Shown piece by piece: positions 27,240 through 37,250 of a DNA stretch of 64,000 nucleotides (the first letter of the stretch is position 1; the number at the start of each line of letters is the position of its first letter). This DNA is from Candidatus Accumulibacter contiguus (GTDB lineage: Bacteria; Pseudomonadota; Gammaproteobacteria; Burkholderiales; Rhodocyclaceae). The notes under the pieces are model-generated. The model was given only the letters and a program-made list of their open reading frames with translations, searched no databases and was not told where the DNA came from. The DNA lies in NCBI RefSeq assembly GCF_012940005.1, contig NZ_SPMX01000036.1, positions 1-64,000 on the forward strand. The letters are read 5' to 3'. The position numbers and the translations under genes are program-made.

Positions 27240-29288
27240 ATGGGCCAGACCGCCACCAGTAACCTTCGCACTGTTGCTCTCGTCGGCCACGGTGCCGCCG
27301 GCAAAACGACGCTTGCCGAAAGCCTGCTCGCCGCAGCCGGCGCCATCAGCAGCCGGGGCGCCGTCGAAAAGGGCAACACGGTTTGTGATTTCGATGCGCA
27401 AGAGAAGGAGTTTGGCCACTCGCTGAATTCAGCGCTGGCGAGTTTTTCCTGGCAAGGAGTGTTGATCCATTTGCTCGATACGCCGGGCTTTCCCGACTTC
27501 GCCGGACAGGCGATTGCCGCGCTCGCCGCCGTGGACACGGCACTGGTGGTGATCAATGCACAAAACGGCATCGAGCTCTCGAGCGAACGTATGATGAAGC
27601 TGGCCGCAGCTCGCAGCGTTTGCCGGATGATCGTGATCAACAAGATCGACGCGGAGAACGTCAATCTTCCGGCACTGGTCGGCGAGATCCGTGAGCGTTT
27701 CGGTCGTGAATGCATGTTGCTTGACCTGCCAGCCAGACAGGGCAGTGAAGTCGTCGAGCTGCTCGGCCATGACGATGGCGAAAGCGATTTCGAATCCGTG
27801 GCAGCAGCGCACCGTGCGCTGATCGACCAGATCGTCGAGGAAGACGAGGATCTGCTGGCAAAGTACCTCGACGACGGTGTCGATCCGACTCCGGACGAAT
27901 TGCACCTGCCATTCGAGAGGGCTCTGCGTGCCGGCCACCTGATTCCGATTCTCTTCGTTTCGGCAAAGACCGGAGCCGGAATCCCGCAATTGCTCGACGT
28001 TCTCGCCAGACTCGCGCCCAATCCGGCGGAGGGTAACCCGCCGCCCTTTTATCGCGGCGAACCAGGCGGGCCGGTCGTGCCCTTCGCAGCCGAACCCGAT
28101 CCGCAGAAGCACGTGTTGGCGCACGTCTTCAAGATCGTCAGCGACCCCTTCATCGGCAAAGTAGGGGTATTCCGCGTGCATCAGGGAACGATCAGGAAAG
28201 ATTCGCAGCTCTTCGTCGGCGATGGCAAGCGTCCGTTCAAGGTCGGCCACATCTATCGCCTGCAGGGGAAGGATTATGTCGAGGTCGAAACACTGGTACC
28301 TGGCGACCTGGGTGCAATTGCCAAGGTCGAGGAAATCGAGTTCGACTGCGTACTGCACGACTCGCATGACGAAGACCACATTCATCTGCAGCCACTCGAG
28401 TTCCCGCTGCCGATGCACGGTCTGGCCGTGCATGCGCGGCGCAAGGCCGACGAACAGCGGCTGTTCGAGATCCTGCACAAACTCGAAGTCGAGGACCCCT
28501 GCTTCCGGATCGAACGGCATCCGACGACCAACGAGACGGTGATTCGCGGCATCGGCGAAATGCATCTGCGCGCCAAACTGACGCGCCTGGCACAGCAGTA
28601 CAAGCTGGAACTCGACACCAAGCCGCCGCAGATTGCTTATCGTGAAGCGATTACCGGTTCGGCCGAAGGGCACTGCCGGCACAAGAAACAGAGTGGTGGC
28701 GCGGGCCAGTTCGGCGAAGTAATGCTGCGAATCGAGCCACTCGAACGGGGGGCCGGCTTCGAGTTCGTCGATATCGTCAAAGGCGGGGTGATCCCTGGTG
28801 TCTTCATGGCGGCAGTCGAGAAAGGCGTTCGCCAGGCGCTTGCCGATGGCGTCGTTGCCGGCTTCCCGGTGGAGGATCTGCGCGTCACCGTGTACGACGG
28901 CAAGACACATCCGGTTGACGGCAAGGACATCGCCTTTTTCATGGCCGCCAAGAAGGCAACGGTCGAGGCGATTCGTGCCGCCAGACCGATCATCCTCGAA
29001 CCAGTCGTCGACATCGAAATCCTCGCACCGGAAGCGGTCACCGGTGACGTCACTGGCGACCTTTCCAGCAAACGCGGTCATCTCACCGGCACCCAACCAC
29101 GTGCTCCGGGCGTCATGGCGATTACCGGTCAGGCACCGCTGGCCGAACTCGAGAGCTACCAGTCGCGCCTCAAGTCACTGACCGGCGGACAGGGCTCGTA
29201 CAGCATCGCCTTCTCGCACTACGCCCAGGTACCGCCGGCGACACAACAGCAACTGGCGGCGCAGCACAAGGTCGTCGAGGAGGAGTAG
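27240..29288 (+). CDS. EF-G-like translational GTPase paralogue
   Basis: A 682-residue GTPase with G1 GHGAAGKTTLAES, G3 DTPGFPDF and G4 NKID. Domains II-V follow the EF-G plan, with GGAGQFGEVMLRIEPL and GDVTGDLSSKRGHLTG in domains IV/V. It is shorter and more divergent than canonical FusA and lacks the usual GHVDHGKTT loop, which marks it as a member of the EF-G-like group (EF-G2 type) with unclear function. It is not expected to be the housekeeping elongation factor, which is normally in the str operon. The ATG has GGGAGATGA upstream. plsB starts 28 bases after its stop. Confidence 0.88.
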   Translation: MGQTATSNLRTVALVGHGAAGKTTLAESLLAAAGAISSRGAVEKGNTVCDFDAQEKEFGHSLNSALASFSWQGVLIHLLDTPGFPDFAGQAIAALAAVDTALVVINAQNGIELSSERMMKLAAARSVCRMIVINKIDAENVNLPALVGEIRERFGRECMLLDLPARQGSEVVELLGHDDGESDFESVAAAHRALIDQIVEEDEDLLAKYLDDGVDPTPDELHLPFERALRAGHLIPILFVSAKTGAGIPQLLDVLARLAPNPAEGNPPPFYRGEPGGPVVPFAAEPDPQKHVLAHVFKIVSDPFIGKVGVFRVHQGTIRKDSQLFVGDGKRPFKVGHIYRLQGKDYVEVETLVPGDLGAIAKVEEIEFDCVLHDSHDEDHIHLQPLEFPLPMHGLAVHARRKADEQRLFEILHKLEVEDPCFRIERHPTTNETVIRGIGEMHLRAKLTRLAQQYKLELDTKPPQIAYREAITGSAEGHCRHKKQSGGAGQFGEVMLRIEPLERGAGFEFVDIVKGGVIPGVFMAAVEKGVRQALADGVVAGFPVEDLRVTVYDGKTHPVDGKDIAFFMAAKKATVEAIRAARPIILEPVVDIEILAPEAVTGDVTGDLSSKRGHLTGTQPRAPGVMAITGQAPLAELESYQSRLKSLTGGQGSYSIAFSHYAQVPPATQQQLAAQHKVVEEE

Positions 29289-29316
29289 GCAAGAAATCAG
29301 GACGAGCAGCGTCGTC

Positions 29317-31788
29317 GTGGGCGAGGTCTTCAAGGTCTCCAACTGGTTCATTCCGCTGGCGCGACGCCTGCTCTACGCCTGGGTACGAACCTCGGTTTTT
29401 CCGGAAAATCTGCAGGCTGTGGGACTCGACCCGACGATGCCGGTCTGTTACGTCCTGCAGGACAGGCATCTCTCGAACCTGCTGGTGCTCTTCGAGGAAT
29501 CGCGCCGAGCCGGCTTGCCGCGCGCAGAGGTGCCGATGGCGCTGGGCGGACAGCGGCTGCCCCGCTCATTCTTCTTTCTCAACCGTGACCGCAGCCTCGC
29601 CGGCAGAGCACGCGACGGCAACAATTACTCCCCATTGCTGGCGAGCCTGATGCACCAGGCAGTCGCCGACCCGACGCTCGACGTCCAGCTGGTACCGGTG
29701 GTCATCCTCTGGGGACGCAGTCCTGACACCCAGGATTCCGTCCTCAAAGCGCTGTTCTCCGAAACCTGGCGTCCGCCTGGCGCATGGCGGCAATTGCTGG
29801 CAATTCTGCTGCATGGTCGCAATGTCCTGGTGCGCTACAACACGCCCATTTCGCTGCGCAATCTGCTGCAGGGAGGACTGGGTGAGGAGCAGGCACTACG
29901 CAAGCTGTCGCGCGTCTTGCGGGTACATTTTCGCCGCCAGCGCCAGATGGCCATCGGACCCGACCTCTCGCACCGCAACACCCAGGTGGATGCGGTGCTC
30001 GCCGGCGAACAGGTTCGCGCGGCGATCATTAGCGAAGCCGCGACACAAGGCATCCCGCTCGGCGAGGCTAAAGCAAGGGCCGTCCACTTCGCGCTGGAGA
30101 TCGCTTCCGATTACTCCTACGGGGTTCTGCGCGCCCTGGAACTATTCCTTTCCTGGTTGTGGACTCGTCTCTACGACGGCATCCAGCTGCATCACTTCGA
30201 CGTCGTCACCCGCATCGCCTCCGGACATGAAATCGTTTATGTCCCCTGCCACCGCAGCCACATCGATTACCTGCTGCTGTCCTACATCATCGTCCGCCAG
30301 GGGTTGACGCCACCTCACATCGCCGCCGGTGCCAACCTCAATCTGCCGATCGTCGGATCGCTGCTACGCCGCGGCGGCGCCTTCTTCCTGCGCCGCAGCT
30401 TCAAGGGTGAGCCGTTGTATGCTGCCGTATTCCACGAATACCTGCACCTGATGCTCGCGCGCGGCTTCCCGATCGAGTACTTCATCGAAGGCGGGCGCAG
30501 CCGCAGCGGCAGGATGTTGACGCCCAAGGCAGGCATCCTCGGCATGACCGTGCAGAGCTTCATCCGCGAACACGCGCGACCGCTGGTGTTCGTACCGGTA
30601 TACATTGGTTACGAGAAGCTGATGGAGGGGCACACCTATCTCGGTGAACTGGCAGGCAAACCCAAGCAAGGTGAATCACTGTGGGGCATCCTGAAGAGCG
30701 TGCGCAGTATCAAGCGGGTTTTTGGCCAGGTGCATGTGAACGTTGGCGAACCGCTGCCGCTAGCCGGTTTTCTGGATGCCCATCACCCGGGCTGGAGAGA
30801 GGAAGACTCCACCAGCGAATCGTCATGGTCGCGCACCGCCACGCGCGCCGCGGCAGCCGAACTCGCCAAACGGATCAACGCCGCGGCAGTTCTCAATCCA
30901 ATCAACCTGATTGCTCTCGCGCTGCTGGCGACACCCAAGCATACCGCGGACGAGCGCGCCCTGCTGCGGATGATCGAGCACTACCAGGCGCTCGCCAGAG
31001 ATGCCCCGTATGCGCCGACAACCATCGCCTGCGGACTTGCAGCACAAGAAATCGTGGCCTACGCCGAGCGACTTGCCGTCGTCGAACGCTTTGCCGATCC
31101 GCTAGGAGATCTGATCCGGGTTGGCAACGAACAGGCACCCCTGCTCGCCTATTTTCGCAACAACGTCCTGCACCTGTTTGCCTTGCCAGCAGTTCTCGCC
31201 TGCCTGCTGAGCCATAACCGCCACCTCGATGGCGCGCGCGTGGCACGGGCAGTGGGCGGCATTTGCACCCTGATGCGAGCAGAACTGTTTCTGCGCTGGC
31301 CTCTCGACGACCTGGCGACAGCCACCGAAGAGGTCATTGGCGTGCTCGTCAGGCGCGGCCTGCTGGGTCGCTCGGAAGTCTCGGGAAGGCTCGTTGCGCC
31401 GGAGCCCGTCAGTCAGGAATTTGCCGAACTACACCTGCTCGGAGAAACCATTCGCCCATTGCTGGAACGTCACTTCCTTACGCTGTCGCTGCTGCAACGG
31501 CATGGGACGGGCCAATTGACTCGCCAGGCACTCGAAAACCACTGCCATCTGCTGGCGCAGCGGCTATCCCTGCTCTACGAGTTCAATACGCCGGAGTTTC
31601 CTGAGAAGGCGACCTTCTCTGCCTTCATCGCCAACCTGATCGAAGCGGAATTCCTGCGCGAGGACGAAAATGAACTGCTGCATTTTGACGAGCGTCTGAT
31701 GACCCCGCTGACCCATTCCGAACTCGTCCTCTCGGTCGAGGCCAGGCGAGCCATCCGGCGCATCGCACGCGCCGGGGTGAGCCGTTAA
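29317..31788 (+). CDS. plsB: Glycerol-3-phosphate 1-O-acyltransferase
   Basis: An 823-residue membrane-associated enzyme that acylates sn-glycerol-3-phosphate, the first step in phospholipid synthesis. The acyltransferase blocks are all present: PCHRSHIDYLLLSY (HxxxxD), GAFFLRRSFKGEPLY, FIEGGRSRSGRM and FVPVYIGYEKLMEG. The length fits the PlsB family. The GTG start at 29317 follows the EF-G-like gene closely, so the two may share a transcript. A hairpin directly after the stop is a plausible terminator. Confidence 0.94.
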   Translation: MGEVFKVSNWFIPLARRLLYAWVRTSVFPENLQAVGLDPTMPVCYVLQDRHLSNLLVLFEESRRAGLPRAEVPMALGGQRLPRSFFFLNRDRSLAGRARDGNNYSPLLASLMHQAVADPTLDVQLVPVVILWGRSPDTQDSVLKALFSETWRPPGAWRQLLAILLHGRNVLVRYNTPISLRNLLQGGLGEEQALRKLSRVLRVHFRRQRQMAIGPDLSHRNTQVDAVLAGEQVRAAIISEAATQGIPLGEAKARAVHFALEIASDYSYGVLRALELFLSWLWTRLYDGIQLHHFDVVTRIASGHEIVYVPCHRSHIDYLLLSYIIVRQGLTPPHIAAGANLNLPIVGSLLRRGGAFFLRRSFKGEPLYAAVFHEYLHLMLARGFPIEYFIEGGRSRSGRMLTPKAGILGMTVQSFIREHARPLVFVPVYIGYEKLMEGHTYLGELAGKPKQGESLWGILKSVRSIKRVFGQVHVNVGEPLPLAGFLDAHHPGWREEDSTSESSWSRTATRAAAAELAKRINAAAVLNPINLIALALLATPKHTADERALLRMIEHYQALARDAPYAPTTIACGLAAQEIVAYAERLAVVERFADPLGDLIRVGNEQAPLLAYFRNNVLHLFALPAVLACLLSHNRHLDGARVARAVGGICTLMRAELFLRWPLDDLATATEEVIGVLVRRGLLGRSEVSGRLVAPEPVSQEFAELHLLGETIRPLLERHFLTLSLLQRHGTGQLTRQALENHCHLLAQRLSLLYEFNTPEFPEKATFSAFIANLIEAEFLREDENELLHFDERLMTPLTHSELVLSVEARRAIRRIARAGVSR

Positions 31789-31791
31789 TCG

Positions 31792-31812
31792 GAAAGTCGC
31801 TCCGCGACTTTC
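31792..31812 (+). terminator. Hairpin after plsB
   Basis: A nine-base-pair perfect stem, GAAAGTCGC / GCGACTTTC, with a 3-base loop, 3 bases beyond the plsB stop. No long T tract follows. The stem sequence matches one end of the dispersed repeat (GAAAGTCGCG...), so it may be a repeat remnant that serves as a terminator between convergent genes. Confidence 0.55.
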
Positions 31813-31832
31813 CCGGTAAGGCAACACGAAAC

Positions 31833-32516
31833 TCAGACACGCGCGCCAGAACCCCGCCGCGCAGCCTGCTCGATCCGCTCCTTCTCGGCAAGTACCTTGC
31901 TCGCGTAGCCGCTCTCCGGATCCTCCGAGGCGCCGCCGTAGTGCTGCAGGCCGGCAGTCAGGCTGCCACGCCAGCGGATTGCCTCCTCCAGGACATGCAC
32001 GCCGACCTGGATATTGGTCACTGGGTCGAGAAACGGCTGCAACCCGGCACCTTGCGGCACCTTGTCCAGATGATAGCCCGGAATCACCTGCATCAAGCCT
32101 TTGGCACCACTCGCGCTTTCGGCAAAGGGATTGAAACGCGACTCGATCCCGATGATGGCGATGATCAGCAGGGGATCGAGGCGACGTTCCCGGCCAACTG
32201 CCTGCGCCGCCTCAAAGATCGGGATCAGCGCTTCAGGCGCCACCCGGTAGCGCCGCGATACGAAATCCAGGGCGCGTTGCAAACGCAGCGGCAGCACTTC
32301 GACAGCGGGCTTGACGGCTTCCGTTTCGGATGCTTCGGCGGCATTCGAGGACTCGACGGCTGGCTGACTGTCGGTAGCCGCACTGTCGGCGACTGGAAGC
32401 TTGAAGGTGCCCAGTACGACCATCAGCCCAACGATGATCAGGCTGTGTTGAATCAAACTCAAAGTGGCGTCAATACGACGCCCCGTGATACTTCCGAGTG
32501 AAATTGTTGCGGACAT
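31833..32516 (-). CDS. Lytic transglycosylase-like (SLT domain) membrane-anchored protein
   Basis: A 227-residue protein with one N-terminal membrane segment (about residues 25-40, HSLIIVGLMVVLGTFKLPV). An Ala/Glu/Ser-rich linker is followed by a soluble lysozyme-like SLT domain (about 85-210). The catalytic Glu lies in AIIGIESRFNPFAES, followed by GAKGLMQVIPGYH, and a later LQHYGGAS is also typical. It should cleave the glycan strands of peptidoglycan in the periplasm. The gene is single and convergent with plsB. Confidence 0.85.
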   Translation of the reverse strand: MSATISLGSITGRRIDATLSLIQHSLIIVGLMVVLGTFKLPVADSAATDSQPAVESSNAAEASETEAVKPAVEVLPLRLQRALDFVSRRYRVAPEALIPIFEAAQAVGRERRLDPLLIIAIIGIESRFNPFAESASGAKGLMQVIPGYHLDKVPQGAGLQPFLDPVTNIQVGVHVLEEAIRWRGSLTAGLQHYGGASEDPESGYASKVLAEKERIEQAARRGSGARV

Positions 32517-32855
32517 GCTCTCTCCTTCACTGTGGTCGTCTCGCTACAAAATGGCTTGACGATGAACGGTTACAGGCGGGTGCAAAGCCTCGAATACTAG
32601 GGGGACACTTCCCCTGAGGCCGGAACTCTGTGTGCCTTGATGGCCTGCGAACAGAGCGGCAAATATGCAGCGGACTGACTGCGATGCGTTTGTTTGCTAC
32701 TGCAGAAATTGCAGTCTATTGATAAGTATCGATTTTGTCAACCTGCCTTGGAAATGCACCGGTGAAATACCCATACCGGCAGCTCCGGAAATGCCTTTCG
32801 CATTGAACGGAGCAGGCCTTGGCAATGCCTCCCTACATCGCCAGAGAACCTTATA
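32517..32855. other. Intergenic region between divergent genes
   Basis: About 340 bases between the SLT gene and the CorC/HlyC gene. No gene is supported. TATAAT at 32852-32857 overlaps the first ATG of the downstream gene. If it is a real -10, translation must start later. No clear -35 lies at the right distance, so I leave it open. Confidence 0.4.
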
Positions 32856-34238
32856 ATGCCGTTCGACGGCGATGTCGCCGTGTCATTTTTGTTGGTATTT
32901 CGCAACAACCTAGCCATCGTGGACATTGCCCTGCTACTCTTTCTGATCCTGCTCAACGGCGTTCTGGCCATGTCGGAAATCGCTGTCGTCTCTTCGCGGC
33001 AGTCACGCCTGCTGAAGCTGGCTGAAGACGGTAATGCGGGCGCACGCTCAGCTCTGACATTGAGTCTCGAGCCATCGATTTTTCTATCCACCGTCCAGGT
33101 CGGCATCACCACGGTAGGTATCCTCAGCGGCGCCATCGGCGAGGCGACACTGGCCATTCCACTCGCCGAATGGCTGGGAAAGTTCTCAGTCCTCGCGGAC
33201 CACGCCAGCGCGATCGCACTGACGCTGGTCGTCGCCGTGCTGACCTATTTCTCGGTCGTGGTCGGCGAACTGGTGCCCAAACGTCTCGGCTTGTTGGCCC
33301 CGGAGCGTATCGCCGCGCTGATTGCGCCACCAATGAACCTGCTTTCGCGACTGGCGCGTCCCCTGGTATGGCTGCTCGCTTCGTCATCCAACCTGCTCCT
33401 GCGCCTGCTTGGAGCGCGCCACACGCAGGAGTCCTCGGTGAGCAACGACGAGATCAAGGTCCTGATGAGCCAGGGCGCCAAGGCAGGCGTCTTCCACGAA
33501 AGCGAGCAGGCCATCGTCGCCAATGTGCTGCGCCTCGACGAGCAGCACATTGGCGCGATCATGACCCCGCGCAAGGATATCTACCTGCTCGACCTGAATG
33601 CGAGCGAAGCGGAAATTCGCAAGCATCTCGCCGAGAGTCCGTACAAGCGGATTGTCGTCTGCCGCGACGGCCTGGAGAACGTCGTCGGCATCCTGCGCAC
33701 CGGCGATCTCCTCAAGGGCGCCCTCTTCGGCGAGCCTCTCACAGTCGAGCCATTTGTCCGGCCAGCGCTCTATGTACCGGCCAGCGTCACGACCACCCAA
33801 CTGCTCGAAACCTTCCGCAGGGCGCGCCAGCAGTGCGCGCTGATGATCGACGAATACGGCGACCTGCAGGGTCTGGTCACCCTCAGCGACGTGCTGGCTT
33901 CGATCGTCGGCGATCTCCCGAGCTGGGATACTGCCGAGGAACAGGATATCGTCATCCGCACGGATGGTTCATGGCTGGCGGATGGCAGCGTCACCATCGA
34001 ACGCCTGAAGACCGTTCTCGAGATCAACGCGGTGCTGCCGGGGGAAGACGAGAACGCCTTCAACACGCTGGGTGGCTTCATCATGTACGTGCTCGGGCGC
34101 GTTCCGGTGGCATCGGATCACTTTGAATGGGCCGAGTGGCGTTTCGAAGTGGTCGACATGGACCGCAATCGAGTGGACAAGGTGCTGGTCGCGCGCAGGC
34201 TGCGCTTCAGCGAGGCGGCGGTCGATGCCAGCGAATGA
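32856..34238 (+). CDS. CorC/HlyC-family membrane protein (CNNM transporter domain, CBS pair)
   Basis: Up to 460 residues. An N-terminal CNNM/DUF21 membrane domain (LLFLILLNGVLAMSEIAVVS and LTYFSVVVGELVPKRLGLL) is followed by a CBS pair (about 225-345, with AIMTPRKDIYLLDLN and CALMIDEYGDLQGLVTLSDV) and a C-terminal CorC/HlyC domain (about 365-450). Relatives take part in Mg2+/Co2+ homeostasis; the old hemolysin name is misleading. The first ATG overlaps a TATAAT and lacks a good ribosome site; starts at GTG 32880 or GTG 32919 are possible and would lose only non-conserved residues. Confidence 0.88.
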   Translation: MPFDGDVAVSFLLVFRNNLAIVDIALLLFLILLNGVLAMSEIAVVSSRQSRLLKLAEDGNAGARSALTLSLEPSIFLSTVQVGITTVGILSGAIGEATLAIPLAEWLGKFSVLADHASAIALTLVVAVLTYFSVVVGELVPKRLGLLAPERIAALIAPPMNLLSRLARPLVWLLASSSNLLLRLLGARHTQESSVSNDEIKVLMSQGAKAGVFHESEQAIVANVLRLDEQHIGAIMTPRKDIYLLDLNASEAEIRKHLAESPYKRIVVCRDGLENVVGILRTGDLLKGALFGEPLTVEPFVRPALYVPASVTTTQLLETFRRARQQCALMIDEYGDLQGLVTLSDVLASIVGDLPSWDTAEEQDIVIRTDGSWLADGSVTIERLKTVLEINAVLPGEDENAFNTLGGFIMYVLGRVPVASDHFEWAEWRFEVVDMDRNRVDKVLVARRLRFSEAAVDASE

Positions 34239-34253
34239 TCGCACTGACCGCGG

Positions 34254-34954
34254 TCAGAATACCCGATAAGCGCCAGGGTCGGCGAGACCGGCCGCAGCAA
34301 AACCAGCTCGTCGCAATCGGCAAGAATCGCAAACGCCGCAGGCACGTCCGTCCTGGTCAGCCTGATAACAGGAAACCGTCAGACCATAGTCCACGCCCAG
34401 ATCATTGCCGCGAGCAATGATCTCGGCCTTGCCAAGATGGAGCAGTGGTGCGTGAATGCGCAGCGTCGCGCCTTCGACGGCAGCCCTGGTGGCGAGATTG
34501 GCCATGCTTTCGAAGGCCGCGATGTACTCCGGCCGGCAATCGGGATAACCCGAGTAGTCGACTGCGTTGACACCGACGAAAATATCGCGACTACCCAGCA
34601 CCTCGCCCAGGCCAGGGCCAGCGAGAGCATGATGGTATTACGTGCCGGTACGTAAGTGACAGGAATTCCCGGCTGCAGACCGTCGACGGGAACAGCGATG
34701 CGGGTGTCGGTCAGAGCCGAACCCCCGAAGACATCCAGTCGCAGGAGCAGCACCCGATGCTCACAGACCCCGAGAGAGCCGGCAACAGCCGCTGCCGCGC
34801 GCAGCTCGGCTCGATGGCGCTGACCGTAGTCGACCGACAGGCAGTAGCACGCGAAACCACTCGCGCGGGCGATCGCCAGCGTGGTTGCCGAATCGAGTCC
34901 GCCTGAGAGGAGAACGACTGCACGCCTGCCGGGCAGTGGAAGTGGTATATTCAT
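34254..34954 (-). CDS. queC: 7-cyano-7-deazaguanine synthase, frameshifted
   Basis: About 233 residues. It converts 7-carboxy-7-deazaguanine to preQ0 with ATP and ammonia, for queuosine in tRNA. The P-loop-like [18 protein letters not shown] lies near the N-terminus; [17 protein letters not shown] and the four-Cys zinc site ([18 protein letters not shown]) follow. The frame breaks near 34602-34605: one G seems missing from [11 protein letters not shown]. This is the only deletion among the frameshifts in this window. queE lies nearby at 36587. Confidence 0.92.
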
Positions 34955-35054
34955 GGCCTGACAAATATACCGCTTTCCAGCGGCAGCGGGAATCAGGAGA
35001 ATCGCTTCCACCTGTCCAGCCAGGCAGTTGGCACAATTACTAATCGGAGATCCG

Positions 35055-36110
35055 ATGATGATGTCCCTGTACACTTCCCTGGTATCACCACCGCAGGCAG
35101 TGAGCGGGTCTCTTAGAACGCTATGTCGCGACGTGTCAAATGCCGAAAATCTCGTGATCAGCGAGGAGCAGCGCCTGTTCGTCACCGCCCGCGAGGGGGT
35201 CTACGAGCTGCTGGGTGGCTCCGGCGGCGTCTGTGAGAAAAAGCTCATCCCCGTTCGCGTCAATGACTTACCCAGAAGCTTCCTGAAAAACGGCATCGCC
35301 GCGCACGGCAATTACCTGTACCTGGCCTGCGCACATGTCCATCAAAGTGATAATCCGCTGCTCAAGGCGATCATGGACGATGTCAACAATGTAGAGCAGA
35401 CGAGTATGGGCTTGCTGCAGATCTACCTTGCGGCATTCACCTTTCACGCCGAATCCTGGATCGTCCGTTGTGACCTGAGAAAGACACCAGCGGCCTTCAC
35501 CGATGTGCTCGGCAGCCTCCCCGACAATGTCCTGGCCAATGGAATCGCCATTGACACGCAGCGCCGCTGCCTCTATGTCGCCAACAGCGGGCCGAGCCTC
35601 ACGCCCGGCATCTACCGCGTGCCCCTTGAAGCTGCTGGCGTCAGTGTTCAGGATATCCCTTGGTGCCGCCCGCCGGGCTGCAAACCCAATGGCCTGAAGA
35701 TCCGGGACGACACCCTGTACTACACCGGCAACGGTATTCCAGCAGCCGTATTCGGAAGTGTAAAGATCAACCATGACGGCAGCGCCAGCGAACCGCAGGT
35801 CATCGATACCGCCGCGCTGCAGGTCTTCGATGATTTCGAGACTGTCAAGCAGGGCTTTCTGATTGCCGAGTTTGGCGATCACCTGGGCTTGCAACCGGGT
35901 TCTCTGCGCTTCGTCTCAACACGGGGAAGGCAGCTTGGGGTACTCAAGCACCCGGATCTCTCCAAACCCTGCGCGGTGGCGGTGGCCAGGCAGAACGGCG
36001 AACTGGTCGCGGCCGGTGACATCCTGATCGTCAACAAGAATCAGGGCCGCGTCATGGTGTTCAAGCCTGACGAACCGTGGCGCGACAGCTTGGCAGCCAG
36101 TGCGGTGTGA
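35055..36110 (+). CDS. SMP-30/strictosidine-synthase-like beta-propeller protein
   Basis: About 351 residues without a clear signal peptide. Repeated blade-like segments ([79 protein letters not shown]) show a six-bladed propeller of the SMP-30/gluconolaconase type. The Asn-Gly pairs before the blades resemble metal-ligand positions of lactonases, so a hydrolase is possible, but the substrate is unknown. ATG 35055 with CGGAGA upstream is chosen. It is divergent from queC. Confidence 0.65.
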   Translation: MMMSLYTSLVSPPQAVSGSLRTLCRDVSNAENLVISEEQRLFVTAREGVYELLGGSGGVCEKKLIPVRVNDLPRSFLKNGIAAHGNYLYLACAHVHQSDNPLLKAIMDDVNNVEQTSMGLLQIYLAAFTFHAESWIVRCDLRKTPAAFTDVLGSLPDNVLANGIAIDTQRRCLYVANSGPSLTPGIYRVPLEAAGVSVQDIPWCRPPGCKPNGLKIRDDTLYYTGNGIPAAVFGSVKINHDGSASEPQVIDTAALQVFDDFETVKQGFLIAEFGDHLGLQPGSLRFVSTRGRQLGVLKHPDLSKPCAVAVARQNGELVAAGDILIVNKNQGRVMVFKPDEPWRDSLAASAV

Positions 36111-36204
36111 AGCGTGCTGGCAGCAGACAGGAACCGCCGGAAGACCGCTTGCGCACCGCGTCGCGACCATGCACAGAGCATGAATACTCCGGAAATACGA
36201 AGTT

Positions 36205-36567
36205 CTACCCGGAAAGCAGCGCTGCAAGCTCCCGCTGTAGCAGATCGGCGTCGCCAAGATTGAGTTCAACCAGGCGTCGCAGGTGGGTAACGCTGTCGAT
36301 GTCGATGAGCTGGCACACCAGGCCCGCCTGTCTGCCTTCGCAATGGGCGACAGTGGTCTGCATGCGAATCCGGTTGCCGAGCTCATCGAGGGGAACGTCC
36401 AGGACGGCAGCCGCCCCGATCGCCACCGCGGTATCGTCCGACAGACACAGCAGCGCGCCCTTCAATGAAAGGTCCAGCACCTGCACCTCGAATATTAGCT
36501 TGCCCAACAGCAGTTGCGCTGGTGATGCAAAGGAGATTCGGGAATACTGGCGGCGTTCTTCGCTCAT
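36205..36567 (-). CDS. PilZ-domain protein (probable cyclic di-GMP receptor)
   Basis: A 120-residue protein that starts MSEERRQYSRISFASPAQL, where the RRxxR-like cluster is the first half of the cyclic di-GMP site, followed by VQVLDLSLKGALL, the (D/N)xSxxG half. The length equals a single PilZ domain. It probably reports cyclic di-GMP levels to a partner such as pili or surface polysaccharide machinery; both lie in this window, but no direct link can be shown. It is downstream of queE by 19 bases. Confidence 0.88.
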   Translation of the reverse strand: MSEERRQYSRISFASPAQLLLGKLIFEVQVLDLSLKGALLCLSDDTAVAIGAAAVLDVPLDELGNRIRMQTTVAHCEGRQAGLVCQLIDIDSVTHLRRLVELNLGDADLLQRELAALLSG

Positions 36568-36586
36568 GACAGGGGTCTCTCTCAAG

Positions 36587-37246
36587 CTACCTGCCACGCA
36601 TCTTACCCCAAAGCACTTTGTGGAGTTGCAACTGAAAGCGCACCGGTAGCCGATCGACGAGTATCCAGTCCGCCAGCGTCGTCGCCGCCAGCTCTCCCTC
36701 GACCGGTGAGAGGAGCACCGGACAGAGCGCAGCAAGCTGGCAGTCGACGATCAACTGGCGTGCCCACTCGTAGTCGGCACGGTCCTTGAGAACCAGCTTG
36801 AGTTCATCGTTGCTGGTCAGCAGGGCCAGGTTCTGCCAGCGATTTCGGTCGAACTCGCCGGAGCCCGGAGCCTTGAGATCAACGATTCGCGAAACCCGGA
36901 CATCGACGCCGCTGATGTCGAGAGCGCCAGAGGTTTCCAGCGATACTGCATAGCCGGCGTCGCTCAACTTGCTCAACAGCGGCAGGCACGCCGGCTGCGC
37001 GAGCGGTTCGCCGCCGGTCACGCAAACGTGAGCTACCCCATGACGCGCCACCTCGGCAAGGATGTCCGGCAGCGACATGGTCTGGCCACCGCTGAAGGCG
37101 TAAGCGGTGTCGCACCAGACACAACGGAGCGGGCAGCCGGTCAGGCGGACAAAAACCGACGGCAATCCGACGCGTGAACTCTCACCTTGCAGAGACAGGA
37201 AAATTTCGCTGATCTTCAGCGAAAGCGGGCGGACAGAGGCCTTCAC
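36587..37246 (-). CDS. queE: 7-carboxy-7-deazaguanine synthase (radical SAM)
   Basis: A 219-residue radical SAM enzyme. The [4Fe-4S] motif is RLTGCPLRCVWCDTAYAFSG, where Cys, Cys, Cys follow the CxxxCxxC plan. THVCVTGGEP-like (HVCVTGGEPLAQ) binds SAM, and LSLQGESSRVGLPSVFVRL is typical of QueE. It makes CDG, the substrate of QueC. The gene lies 4 bases after cpoB in the long minus-strand run, the usual place for queE in betaproteobacteria. Confidence 0.94.
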   Translation of the reverse strand: MKASVRPLSLKISEIFLSLQGESSRVGLPSVFVRLTGCPLRCVWCDTAYAFSGGQTMSLPDILAEVARHGVAHVCVTGGEPLAQPACLPLLSKLSDAGYAVSLETSGALDISGVDVRVSRIVDLKAPGSGEFDRNRWQNLALLTSNDELKLVLKDRADYEWARQLIVDCQLAALCPVLLSPVEGELAATTLADWILVDRLPVRFQLQLHKVLWGKMRGR

Positions 37247-37250
37247 TGCC

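Noticed and set aside
32852-32857. TATAAT promoter for the CorC/HlyC gene
   Set aside because: It overlaps the first possible ATG and has no -35 at proper distance; kept only as a caution about the start codon.
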